NCBI RefSeq assembly: GCF_036023875.1
Contig: NZ_CP107931.1
Location: 3,100,001-3,164,000 of the forward strand
Source of the DNA: Mycobacterium sp. NBC_00419
GTDB lineage: Bacteria; Actinomycetota; Actinomycetes; Mycobacteriales; Mycobacteriaceae
Length of the DNA: 64,000 bases
Direction of reading: 5' to 3'
Shown here: piece after piece, positions 25,878 to 34,224 of the stretch
Numbering within the stretch: position 1 is the stretch's first letter
How the letters are laid out: the number at the start of each line of letters is the position of its first letter
Translations under genes and position numbers: made by a program
The notes under the pieces: model-generated
Database searches by the model: none
Seen by the model: only the letters and a program-made list of their open reading frames with translations
Told to the model about the DNA's origin: nothing

Positions 25878-27580
25878 ACCTGCTGGGCGTCGGCGTACAG
25901 GTGCACCAGGCCGGAGGCGACGGCGTAGCGCGGTCCGTGCACGCCGTCGACATCGGCACGCCCGACGGCCACCGGAACAGTGCGAAGTGACTCGCCGACG
26001 GTTCGCAGCAGCTCATCGTCGAGCGCCCCACCACCGGCCAGCACCAGCGCCACGGGCGGTGTGTCGAATGCGCGCAGGCAGCGGGCGATGTTGGCCGCGA
26101 CCGTCTGCTGTTTGACCGCCAGCCGCAGGCTGCGCCACTCCTCGGCGGCCAGCCGGTTGGAGAACGGGACCAGCCCGGCGCTGCCACGCGTGCACAACCG
26201 GCCGATCGCCTCGGCCGGGGCAGGGGAGTCCAGGAATACCCGGCGGCCGTCCTCCTCGTGGGCGATGTGCGGTCCCTCCACCCGGATCGCCGGTGAACGT
26301 TTGACCTGTTCGGCCAGCGCGCGCGGAACGCCGAGGGTGGCCGCGACAGCGGTGGTGATGGCCTCACCGGCCCCGGCGGCCACCACCTCCTGATCCGGGC
26401 TGATCACGTCGATGGTGCCCCCGCCGATATCGCAGACGATCGACCCGGGCGGCAGGTGCGGGGTGGTGTGGGCGCCGCGCGCGGCCGCCCGCGGCTCCGA
26501 GGCGATGGTCCGGGTCGGGCGTCCGCACATCTCCTGCAGGGTGGCCGCGGCGTCGGCGACCTCGTCGGCGGCCAGCAGCGCGACGACGGTTCCGGTGGTC
26601 TCGACCACCCCGCGGCGCAGCCACGCGCCGTCGTCGATCGCCCTGAGGTTGGTGAAGTAGGCGTCATCGACGGCGATGCCGTGTGCCGCCGACGGCAGCG
26701 CGCCCAGGCGCACCGCCACCACCGTGCCGGGCGGACGGACCCGTAGCAGGCTCTCGGCCTCGGCGGGTGAGTAGCGCCGAACGACGCCATCGATTCGGCA
26801 TTCCGCGTAGTCGTCGTCGGCCGCCGGCGGGCCGGGGTCCCCGTCGCGCAGGGTCACCGCGATCGCCGGTGAATCCGCCAGCTCCCGGGTGAACTCGGCA
26901 ATCCGGTGGATGTGTTCGTGGTCCACCTCGAGGGCCGCCGACAGGGCGATCGGGTCGGCCAGCGCACGGTAGGAGCGGCCCTCGGCCACCACCTCGATCG
27001 CCACTGGCGCGCCGCGCCGCAGACCGACGAGGTCGACCTCGTCGACCACCGGTATGCCGCCGGGGATCCGGTTGGCGATCAGGACGGCCTCGTCGCGTTC
27101 GGCGATCACCCCGACGATCTGCCAGCCGCGTTCCACGGCCTCGGTGATCTGCCGTGCGGCCACCTCGAAATCGATTGTCGCGTCGACAGAAACGACCACC
27201 GGGCCGACGGTGACCGGGTCGGCCAGGCCGGCGATCGGCAGGTGGGCACCGACGGCCGAGCCGGTCCCGGCCGGTGTGCTCGCGCTCGGCCGGCGCAGGC
27301 TGCGCACCGGGCAGTGCGGTGGAGTCGGCGGCGGCAGTGGGGCGGTCGCGGTGTCGACCGGGCGCAGCGCCGACAGGACGATCTCGTCGACGCGAAGCTG
27401 GGCCTCGACTTCAAGCTTGCGCAACAGCGCCGCCGCTCCGGCCAGTGAGTCCCGAGAACCCTTGCGCCCGCGAGTCGGTGACTGCCCGTGACAGATCGGC
27501 TCTACCGAGCCTGCAGCCACCCTGGCGACGACGATCTCGGTGGTGTGGTTTCCGACATCGATTCCGGCGACCAGACTCAA
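25874..27580 (-). CDS. Diol/glycerol dehydratase reactivase large subunit, DdrA type
   Basis: A 568-aa ATPase-like factor that exchanges damaged cobalamin out of B12-dependent diol or glycerol dehydratase. The N-terminal GIDVGNHTTEIV is an actin-like phosphate-binding loop. A second nucleotide motif, CDIGGGTIDV, lies near residue 388, and the AGGGALDDELL block near the C-terminus. The likely start is TTG 27580, overlapping the TGA of the small-subunit gene (TTGA); no ATG or GTG fits the family N-terminus. The usual small reactivase partner, DdrB, is not encoded next to it. It is the last gene of the dehydratase operon. Confidence 0.85.
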   Translation of the reverse strand: MSLVAGIDVGNHTTEIVVARVAAGSVEPICHGQSPTRGRKGSRDSLAGAAALLRKLEVEAQLRVDEIVLSALRPVDTATAPLPPPTPPHCPVRSLRRPSASTPAGTGSAVGAHLPIAGLADPVTVGPVVVSVDATIDFEVAARQITEAVERGWQIVGVIAERDEAVLIANRIPGGIPVVDEVDLVGLRRGAPVAIEVVAEGRSYRALADPIALSAALEVDHEHIHRIAEFTRELADSPAIAVTLRDGDPGPPAADDDYAECRIDGVVRRYSPAEAESLLRVRPPGTVVAVRLGALPSAAHGIAVDDAYFTNLRAIDDGAWLRRGVVETTGTVVALLAADEVADAAATLQEMCGRPTRTIASEPRAAARGAHTTPHLPPGSIVCDIGGGTIDVISPDQEVVAAGAGEAITTAVAATLGVPRALAEQVKRSPAIRVEGPHIAHEEDGRRVFLDSPAPAEAIGRLCTRGSAGLVPFSNRLAAEEWRSLRLAVKQQTVAANIARCLRAFDTPPVALVLAGGGALDDELLRTVGESLRTVPVAVGRADVDGVHGPRYAVASGLVHLYADAQQV

Positions 27581-27912
27581 CGCAGCAGACCCCGCCGCTG
27601 ATAGACCGTCGCGGCGTGGCGCACCAACTCCGCGCAGCGCTGGGCGCCGCGTGACTCCAACCCGGCAACGAGAGCGTCGAGTTCCTGGGCCGTCGACCGG
27701 TGCGGGCGCAGCGCCTCGTAGAGGTTCATCACCTCGTCGTCCCCCATGGTCGCCAATTCGGCTGCGCGCAGGAAGTTCTCGGCCAGTTGCGGGTTACCGC
27801 CCGCCTCGGCGACGGCGGCCTGGTGGGCCAGCGTGGCAGGATCCATCCGCAGATCCGACAGTGTCAGCTTGCCGTCGACGGCAGCCGCGACGGTGAACCG
27901 CTCGGAGCTCAT
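27577..27912 (-). CDS. Diol/glycerol dehydratase small subunit (PduE-like)
   Basis: A 111-aa gamma subunit of the B12-dependent dehydratase. It retains the family blocks LRMDPATL, NFLRAAEL, YEALRPHRST and the C-terminal YQRRGLL. It is shorter than enteric PduE (about 170 aa) because the N-terminal extension involved in microcompartment solubility or targeting is missing. This fits a free cytoplasmic enzyme. ATG 27912 overlaps the stop of the fused large/medium gene (ATGA), and its own stop overlaps the reactivase start. The three genes are translationally coupled. Confidence 0.87.
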   Translation of the reverse strand: MSSERFTVAAAVDGKLTLSDLRMDPATLAHQAAVAEAGGNPQLAENFLRAAELATMGDDEVMNLYEALRPHRSTAQELDALVAGLESRGAQRCAELVRHAATVYQRRGLLR

Positions 27913-30197
27913 GCACGCCTCGCATCGACCGTCACAGGAGCCTCGCCGGGCTCGCAGGCCTCGCGTTCCAGTGCCACCAGGGCGACCGCGCGGGCGTGAT
28001 AGCGCGCCGAGATCGACTCGTCGGTGCCGCCGGTGAAGATCGGCACCGGTGCCATGCCCTTGGCGTGGCGAGCGGCGTTCTTACCCAGCTGCCGGTACAT
28101 GTCGGCGTTGAGCAGTGGCGCGACACTGAACAGCTCCAGGTTGGCCAGTGGGGCCAGGTCTCGTCGGTGTATCAGAGCAGTTCCTTTGCCTTGCAAGCCA
28201 ATTCCAATCCCCGATCCGGACAGTTTGGCCGCGGTCAGCCCGATCAGCCCGACGTCGATGGTCGATCGGATCCGGACCAGCCGGGCCACGCAGCCTTCTT
28301 CTTCCAGCCCCGCCTCGATCTGCCGCAGCACCTCGCCCACGGTCAGTCCGCACAGGGTGAGCCAGACGCTGCGCCCCAGTGCCGGGGACAGGCCGATGCA
28401 CACCTCGCGGGGATCGCTTCCCTGCCGCGCGGCCTCGACCGGGGTCAGGATGATGTGCCCCTGATGCCCGGCCTGGTCGGCGGTCAGCTCCGCCGAGGTC
28501 TTCGCCTGCCGGATGCCGTCGATCTCCGCTCGCCGATGCTCGGTAAGCGCGTATCCCGTTCCCGGCCCGGCGTAGTCGTTGGGATCGGTGAGTTTGGACA
28601 GCACCTTGAAGTTCTCGTCGAAGATCGCCGAGGTTTGCAGCTGGTCGCCGCGCAGCCGCTCGGCGGTCAGCCGCATGATCGACTCGGCTTCGGGTTCGAA
28701 TCCGGTGCGGTGCAGTGCGGCAACCACATCGAAGACGGTCAGCTGGCGGGCCTCGATCGCGGCGGCGGCTTCGGCCACCATCTTGGGGTGCCCGGTGGGT
28801 AGGTCGCGGGAGCCGTTGGCCACCACCACTTCGTCGACGCGGGCATCGTCGTAGTCGGCCAGGCCCAGATCCCGGTAGACGGCCTGCACGGCCTCGGCGG
28901 CGCGTCGGCGCACCGTGGCCAGGTGCTCGGCCGACACCGTCCGCAGCCCGCCGTCGGCACCCCAGTCGCGCTGCAGCACCAGGAAGTCGTCCATGTCGTC
29001 GGAGTTGAAGTTCGACAGTGCAAAAGCGTTGTCGTAGCGGGGAATCGAGCCGAATCCGGAGAAGACGAAGTCGGCGCCGGCGAGCAGCACCGGCAGGGTG
29101 TGGGCGCTGCGCCGAATGTCGGACTCAGAGATCAGGTTGTCGTTGCCTGCGCAGGACTCCAGGTCACGCAGCATCACCATCAGGTTCTCGGCCAGCAGTT
29201 CCTTCATCCCCTCCGGCACCGACGCGACGACACCGACGCCGTCGATTCCGCCGTTCTGCACGCCCTGCGACCCGAGCGCGCGAGCCAGCGAAACGCACCG
29301 CGACTCGAGGTACAGGATGGAGCACTTCTCGGCCGCGCCCATCAGGACCTCCGCCCCGCCGCCGCTGGTCACCCGCATCTTCAAGCCCCGGGAGGCGTAG
29401 GCAGAGGTGAGGATCGCCTTCGAGAACGGGGTGTCGTCGCCGTCGATGAAGACCTGCTCGGTGCCGTAGATCGAGATGGTCTCGGCGTAGCTGGTCAGGC
29501 CCCGCAGGCCCAGCCGCAGTTCGAGTGCCTCCTCGATCGAGCACTGGGCCAGCGCACCGGGCAGACCGACCTGGCTGCCGATCAGCAACGCCACCGCGTT
29601 CGACGGTGCGTCGCCGAGCACCGGCACCGTCGTCTCGACCTCGCGGAAACCGTAGGCCACCGCGCTGGCCGCGTCGGCGGCGATCAGCAGCGGGTCGTCG
29701 AGCTGATTGGTGACGTGCGCCTGGTTGCTCGGGGTGCGCCGGGCCCGCATCTTGGCCATTGCCATCTGCATCTCAACCGGGGTCAGCAGGGCGACGACAC
29801 GGGCCAGTTTGGCCGGGGTGGTGCCACCGATCAGGCGTACCACCTCGGATCGCGGCACGTTGATGTCCACGGCCAGCCGGGCCAGGGCGGCGTCGTCGAG
29901 CGCCATCGCCTCGGTGGCGGCGGCCAGGTCGATGCCGTGCCGGGCGATGAACTCGTCGATGACGTCAAAGGCGGCGGCCGGCTTGCCGTCGAGTTCGACG
30001 ATGACACCGTCGCGAACCACCAGCGACGGCACCGGATCGTGCGGGCTGTGCATCGCGACCAAACCCAGCGCCGGGTCGGCCACGCTGAAGCCGTCGAGGT
30101 TGACCGGCTTGGCGTCCAGGACGCGCATTCGCCCCTGGTCGAGGTCGTTCGGGTTGGGGGAAGGGTCGCGGGTCGGTGCGGCCATGCTGTCCGTCAT
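27909..30197 (-). CDS. Fused large-medium subunit of B12-dependent diol/glycerol dehydratase
   Basis: A 762-aa fusion. Residues 1 to about 545 are the PduC-like alpha subunit (blocks GLRGLTSYAETISIYG, TPFSKAILTSAYASRG, GGAEVLMGAAEKCS, DLESCAGNDNLISESD, GSIPRYDNAF). Residues from about 550 are the PduD-like medium subunit (PREVCIGLSPALGRSVW, VRIRSTIDVGLIGL, SGIGIGLQGKGTALI). In enteric bacteria these are separate genes. The enzyme dehydrates 1,2-propanediol or glycerol to the aldehyde using adenosylcobalamin. ATG 30197 follows AGGA; a GTG 18 bp upstream is less likely. No shell-protein genes or aldehyde-processing pdu genes flank it. Confidence 0.88.
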   Translation of the reverse strand: MTDSMAAPTRDPSPNPNDLDQGRMRVLDAKPVNLDGFSVADPALGLVAMHSPHDPVPSLVVRDGVIVELDGKPAAAFDVIDEFIARHGIDLAAATEAMALDDAALARLAVDINVPRSEVVRLIGGTTPAKLARVVALLTPVEMQMAMAKMRARRTPSNQAHVTNQLDDPLLIAADAASAVAYGFREVETTVPVLGDAPSNAVALLIGSQVGLPGALAQCSIEEALELRLGLRGLTSYAETISIYGTEQVFIDGDDTPFSKAILTSAYASRGLKMRVTSGGGAEVLMGAAEKCSILYLESRCVSLARALGSQGVQNGGIDGVGVVASVPEGMKELLAENLMVMLRDLESCAGNDNLISESDIRRSAHTLPVLLAGADFVFSGFGSIPRYDNAFALSNFNSDDMDDFLVLQRDWGADGGLRTVSAEHLATVRRRAAEAVQAVYRDLGLADYDDARVDEVVVANGSRDLPTGHPKMVAEAAAAIEARQLTVFDVVAALHRTGFEPEAESIMRLTAERLRGDQLQTSAIFDENFKVLSKLTDPNDYAGPGTGYALTEHRRAEIDGIRQAKTSAELTADQAGHQGHIILTPVEAARQGSDPREVCIGLSPALGRSVWLTLCGLTVGEVLRQIEAGLEEEGCVARLVRIRSTIDVGLIGLTAAKLSGSGIGIGLQGKGTALIHRRDLAPLANLELFSVAPLLNADMYRQLGKNAARHAKGMAPVPIFTGGTDESISARYHARAVALVALEREACEPGEAPVTVDARRA

Positions 30198-30227
30198 CCT
30201 AGGTCCTCGTTCCACGGGCGATCGCGA

Positions 30228-30640
30228 CTAGTCGCGAATCGTGTTGTCCTCGAATATGATACGGCCCATCAAGGTGTATCGCGGTGGGTCGCGGATCTTG
30301 AGGTAGGTCGCTCCCGCGGCGCCGGGAACGAACAGGCAGGGACCCCGATGCGGTCCCGGCGGCCGCGTCCTTGCGCTCCCAGAGCAGGTACACGACGTAG
30401 AGCATGCCGAGGCCACCCATCAGGGGCGCAACCAGGGTGGGCAACCAGTGCTCGCCGACCGGGTGGTTCTTGCGGATGTGGACGTAGCTGCTGACCGAGA
30501 ACGCGCGCCGGGACTGCACGATCATGATCGCCATCGTGCCGAGGATAGCGAGCAGGGTGTACCTCTCGAGGTGGGTGTCCATCCCGGCCGTGCGGAACGC
30601 CAGCGCCACCGTACCCAGCGCCGAGGATTGACAGCTCGTT
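30228..30640 (-). pseudogene. C-terminal remnant of an APC-type permease, frameshifted
   Basis: Two minus-strand frames together read as the end of a membrane transporter. The first (about 30340-30635) gives VALAFRTAGMDTHLERYTLL and a second hydrophobic helix MGGLGMLYVVYLLWERK. The second (30228 to about 30340) continues with YLKIRDPPRYTLMGRIIFE and a stop. A frameshift lies near 30330-30340. The N-terminal nine or ten helices are missing, and an in-frame stop lies just upstream. The remnant ends 30 bp before the dehydratase and on the same strand, so the operon probably once began with a substrate permease. The family call is by general pattern. Confidence 0.55.
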
Positions 30641-30668
30641 CACGGGCTCGCCGTGTGATGATCCGCGG

Positions 30669-31133
30669 ATGTCGAGAATCTATGACTACGTCCGCCATCC
30701 GCGCGCTGCCGAGCTGAGCGCCAAAAAGCCGTTGACCACCGACGAGATTCGCGGTGTCAAGCACGACAACTGGTTCGTCCGGTTCAATGCCAAGTTCGGT
30801 CTCAAGATCACCGTGATCGTCGGAACGATGTGGACCGCATACCTTTTCACCGTGCTTGCGCTGTTCGCGCTCCCGGATGCGATCAAACAGGGAACGTACT
30901 TCATCGTGGTGTGGCTGTCGAGCAGCTTCCTGCAACTGGTGCTGTTGCCGATCATCATCGTCGGCCAGAACATCCAGGCCAAGGCGGCCGACACCCGCGC
31001 CGACGAAACCTACAAGGACGCCGAGGCCGTGCTCAAGGAGGCCTCGATGATCCAGGACCACCTCACCAAGCAGGACGAACTGATCGCCCATATCCTCGAC
31101 CAACTCAAGCCGCTGCTCCCCAAGCAGGCCTGA
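30669..31133 (+). CDS. Two-helix membrane protein of unknown family
   Basis: A 154-aa protein. After a basic N-terminal half (residues 1-50) come two transmembrane helices (about residues 51-69 and 77-97). A charged, helical C-terminus of about 50 residues follows, rich in Lys, Asp and Glu (ADETYKDAEAVLKEAS) and likely a coiled coil. The layout recalls DUF1003-like small membrane proteins, but I cannot place it firmly. ATG 30669 is the first start. It is convergent with the Rv0226c-type gene, 11 bp apart, and head-to-head with the permease remnant. Confidence 0.65.
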   Translation: MSRIYDYVRHPRAAELSAKKPLTTDEIRGVKHDNWFVRFNAKFGLKITVIVGTMWTAYLFTVLALFALPDAIKQGTYFIVVWLSSSFLQLVLLPIIIVGQNIQAKAADTRADETYKDAEAVLKEASMIQDHLTKQDELIAHILDQLKPLLPKQA

Positions 31134-31144
31134 ACCCGCATGCA

Positions 31145-32854
31145 TCACGCCCGTCGGACGCGGGCCACCGCCATCGCCACCGCACTCGCTGTCAGCAGGG
31201 CCAGCCAGGCCAGGTGCACCACGATCATCGTCAGTCGATCACTCTGGGCCGCAACCGGACTGGTTCCGCCGGCGCGGTACAGCGTGAGATCGGCGTCCTG
31301 GTAGATCACCGGCAGCGCGTCGAGCGTGCGCTGCGCGCTGCCCACCTCACCGGCCGTGCCGCCTTCGACGACCACCCAGCGCACACCCGCCGCGGCAATC
31401 TCCTGCGGCCCCGCCCCGGCGACCAGCATCCGCTGAATCTCCCGCGCCCGCGCGCCCTCACCGGGCACCGTCTGCCCGGAGATGGTGAGGTCACCGGTGG
31501 TGAGTACCTCCGGGCGGACCCAGCGCGGCAGCGGGTCGAGCACTGGCGCCGGTCCGGCCCAGCCGAACCGGCGCATGGTGTCGGCGGGCAACACCGCGAC
31601 GGCGCCGGGGTCGGCGTTGACGATGCCGACCACCGCGGGCCATCCCCGTGGATAGTGCACCGGGGTGACCTTGCCTGCGACGCCCCAGGCCAGATCGGGC
31701 AGCACCGCGATCAGCGCGGCGATGGCGACGGCCGCGGCAACGCCGGGCCGCGTCCAGGCCCGCGCCGTGACCACCGCGCCCGCGCCGGCGACCGCATAGC
31801 CGGGCATCGCCAGTGCCACCCACTTCTGACCGTCGCGCAGAACCCCGAGACCGGGGGCGGCGTCCACCACCGCACGCAGCACGGCCAATCCCGGCCCGGT
31901 TGCCATCACCGCGGGCCCTACAACACTCACCACAGCCAGGATCAACAACGGCACTGCCGTGGGACGGCGGATCACCGCAGGAAGCCCGAGCGTCACCACC
32001 GTCAGTAGCACCACGGTGGCCAGCAACGCTAAAAAGGTTGTGCGCGAGGCTGGTACAGCCTCGGCATTCCAGATTCCGCCGAGCCCGGCCAGGCTGCCCA
32101 GCGTCCCCAGCCCGGGTTCGGCCCGGGCCGCGAAGGCAGCCAGGCCCGACGTCGCCGACGCGCCCACGGCATCGCCCACCGCGGCCGCCGTCAGCCACGG
32201 CAGGGCGGCGACCGTCGATGCCGCCGCGATCCCGGCCAGGCAACGCACCCGCGACACACCGTGGCCGCGAACCGCGATACAGACGCCCGCGACGACCGCC
32301 GCCAGTATCAGCCCGGTCGGTGTCAGTCCCGCCACCGCGATCCAGAACACCGCGGCGGCCCACACCGGCCAGCGGGGATTGTCGTCACCGGTGCGCAGCC
32401 GGATCACCGATGCGGCGACCCACGGCAGGCACCCGTAGCCGACCAGCAGGCTCCAGTGGCCCTGCAGCAGCCGCTCGCCGACGTAGGGATTCCACACCCC
32501 GAGGGTCGTCGCCACCAACTGGCCCGGCAGCCCGGCCTCCGGCACCACGTCAGCCGCCAGCCGGGCAGCACCCCAACCGGCCAGGAACAACCCGGCTACC
32601 ACCAAGGCCTTCACCAACATGCCACCGTCGATCACCGTCGAGGCGATGGCGACCAGAAAGTCCTGCGGCAGCGCGCGCGGTGCGGCCTCTGATAGGCCCA
32701 GCGCAGCATCGGAGAGATAGGCGCGCGGGGTTGACACCGCATCACGCAGAAGCAGATAACCGGGTGCGAGCAGGGGAGCCGTCACCGCGACGGCCAATAT
32801 GAGGGCATATCCCGGCACCACCCACCGGACTGCCCGGCGGTGTGCCTGGGTCAT
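31145..32854 (-). CDS. Polytopic membrane protein, Rv0226c type
   Basis: A 569-aa integral membrane protein with about ten or more hydrophobic helices, starting with WVVPGYALILAVAVTAPLLA. An extracytoplasmic loop after the first helix contains LLRDAVSTPRAYLSDAALG. The last ~130 residues form a soluble periplasmic part before a final helix. The topology resembles GT-C glycosyltransferases, but no catalytic motif can be assigned. ATG 32854 lies 7 bp after the stop of the Rv0227c-type gene, so both are co-transcribed, as in M. tuberculosis. A cell-envelope glycan role is inferred from the neighbour. Confidence 0.78.
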   Translation of the reverse strand: MTQAHRRAVRWVVPGYALILAVAVTAPLLAPGYLLLRDAVSTPRAYLSDAALGLSEAAPRALPQDFLVAIASTVIDGGMLVKALVVAGLFLAGWGAARLAADVVPEAGLPGQLVATTLGVWNPYVGERLLQGHWSLLVGYGCLPWVAASVIRLRTGDDNPRWPVWAAAVFWIAVAGLTPTGLILAAVVAGVCIAVRGHGVSRVRCLAGIAAASTVAALPWLTAAAVGDAVGASATSGLAAFAARAEPGLGTLGSLAGLGGIWNAEAVPASRTTFLALLATVVLLTVVTLGLPAVIRRPTAVPLLILAVVSVVGPAVMATGPGLAVLRAVVDAAPGLGVLRDGQKWVALAMPGYAVAGAGAVVTARAWTRPGVAAAVAIAALIAVLPDLAWGVAGKVTPVHYPRGWPAVVGIVNADPGAVAVLPADTMRRFGWAGPAPVLDPLPRWVRPEVLTTGDLTISGQTVPGEGARAREIQRMLVAGAGPQEIAAAGVRWVVVEGGTAGEVGSAQRTLDALPVIYQDADLTLYRAGGTSPVAAQSDRLTMIVVHLAWLALLTASAVAMAVARVRRA

Positions 32855-32861
32855 GCGGTCC

Positions 32862-34058
32862 TCACCGGTCCGGCGGAGGCTCCAGATCGGGTCTGGCGGC
32901 GGGCAGCTTCTCGGTAGCGGCCTCGGCGGCCGGCATCGGCCCGGTCTCGTCCTTGCCGAAGAAGCCGTGATCGGCGGAGTCCAGACCGGGGTCGATCAGG
33001 GCCGCCTCGGCGCGCACGCTGAACAAGCCCAGCAGTGCGCCGCCGACCAGCGCGACCAGACCGGCCGCGGTGAAGCTGATGGGCAGCACCCGCGACCACA
33101 GTCCCACCCGGTCGCGCTCGTCGCGAGCGGCGGCCACCTGGGATTCGATGGTCTGTTCGGTTGAGGTGACCTTGTAGTCGGCCAGCGCCATCTCCGGCTT
33201 GAGCGGGTCACGCGCGTAGTAGTGATTGGCGTGTTCCTCGGCCTTGACGATGGTTCCCGAGACCGGGTCCACCCAGAAGGTGCGCTGAGCGGCGTAGTAG
33301 CGCGTCATCGTGACCGGCTCGTCCGGGGGGCCGGGCAGGCCCCACAGCGACGCGCGCGCGGTCACCTCGCCCTCCTCGTCGTTGGCGTAGAGCGAGGCGT
33401 ACTTGATCGGCTCGACCAGCTTGCCGTCGGCGTCGTAGCCGACGTTCTGGGTGAACCGGTAGGTGGTCAGCCCGTTGACGTCGTCTTCGCCGTCGTAGTT
33501 GGCGTCGAAGGCCTTCTGGGCGATCGCGTCGAAGTAGGGGTACGTCTTCTTCTCGGTGTTGAACGGGAACCGGTAGGACAGACCCTCGTGGGGCAGCGCG
33601 ATATTGGTCGGCGGCTTGTCGTCCTCGATGGTCCGCGGCTTCTGCACCGAACCGCCCGGGTGGGTGTCGTCGGACACCGCCATCGCCGTGCTGCGGTTCA
33701 GGGTGACCGTATCCACCATCGCCAGCAGCAGGCCGTTGTCCTGCTGCTTGTCACTGCGCCGCACGGTGGTGCCGACCTGGAAGGTGACCACATCGGCGTT
33801 GGCCGGCGACTCGACGGTGATCTGCTGCTGGGACACCAGCGGCACGTTCTTGTCGATGATGAAGCGCTCACCGGACAGCGACACGGGATCCAGCGCGGTG
33901 GCAGTGCCGTTGCTGACCAGCGACTTGTCGATGTTCAGCGGAATCTTCTGGATCTTGCCGGAGGTGTAGGTCGACAACAGCAGGGCGGCAATCAGAAGGG
34001 CGGCTCCGAGCCCGATGATGCCGTACGCCGCGATACGCAACATGCCCGCGCGATTCAC
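32862..34058 (-). CDS. DUF3068 membrane protein, Rv0227c type (LM/LAM maturation candidate)
   Basis: A 398-aa protein with one N-terminal helix (about residues 8-28), a large extracytoplasmic domain of about 290 residues and one C-terminal helix (SFTAAGLVALVGGALLGLF), ending in a Pro/Asp-rich tail. This is the DUF3068 layout. The corynebacterial counterpart NCgl2760 is reported to be needed for lipomannan maturation and lipoarabinomannan synthesis, so that role is the best guess here. GTG 34058 is chosen for the GGAGG 10 bp upstream; a GTG at 34094 precedes that site and would include it in the protein. Confidence 0.8.
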   Translation of the reverse strand: MNRAGMLRIAAYGIIGLGAALLIAALLLSTYTSGKIQKIPLNIDKSLVSNGTATALDPVSLSGERFIIDKNVPLVSQQQITVESPANADVVTFQVGTTVRRSDKQQDNGLLLAMVDTVTLNRSTAMAVSDDTHPGGSVQKPRTIEDDKPPTNIALPHEGLSYRFPFNTEKKTYPYFDAIAQKAFDANYDGEDDVNGLTTYRFTQNVGYDADGKLVEPIKYASLYANDEEGEVTARASLWGLPGPPDEPVTMTRYYAAQRTFWVDPVSGTIVKAEEHANHYYARDPLKPEMALADYKVTSTEQTIESQVAAARDERDRVGLWSRVLPISFTAAGLVALVGGALLGLFSVRAEAALIDPGLDSADHGFFGKDETGPMPAAEAATEKLPAARPDLEPPPDR

Positions 34059-34224
34059 GCTGCCGTGGCCTCCTTCTCCCGTAGGGTTCTGCACCGCCTA
34101 CACGGCGAGGCAAACCGGTCTGACCCTAACAGCAGACGCCGAGGCACCGGCTAATTAGGAGGGTCACGCCGCAGACAGGGGTACCCACTTTCGCGGGGTG
34201 ACCCGCACCGGCAGACTGGCAGAC

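Noticed and set aside
30197..30669. Cobalamin riboswitch upstream of the dehydratase operon
   Set aside because: No B12-box-like conserved sequence or extended stem set was found; the interval is taken up by the permease remnant.
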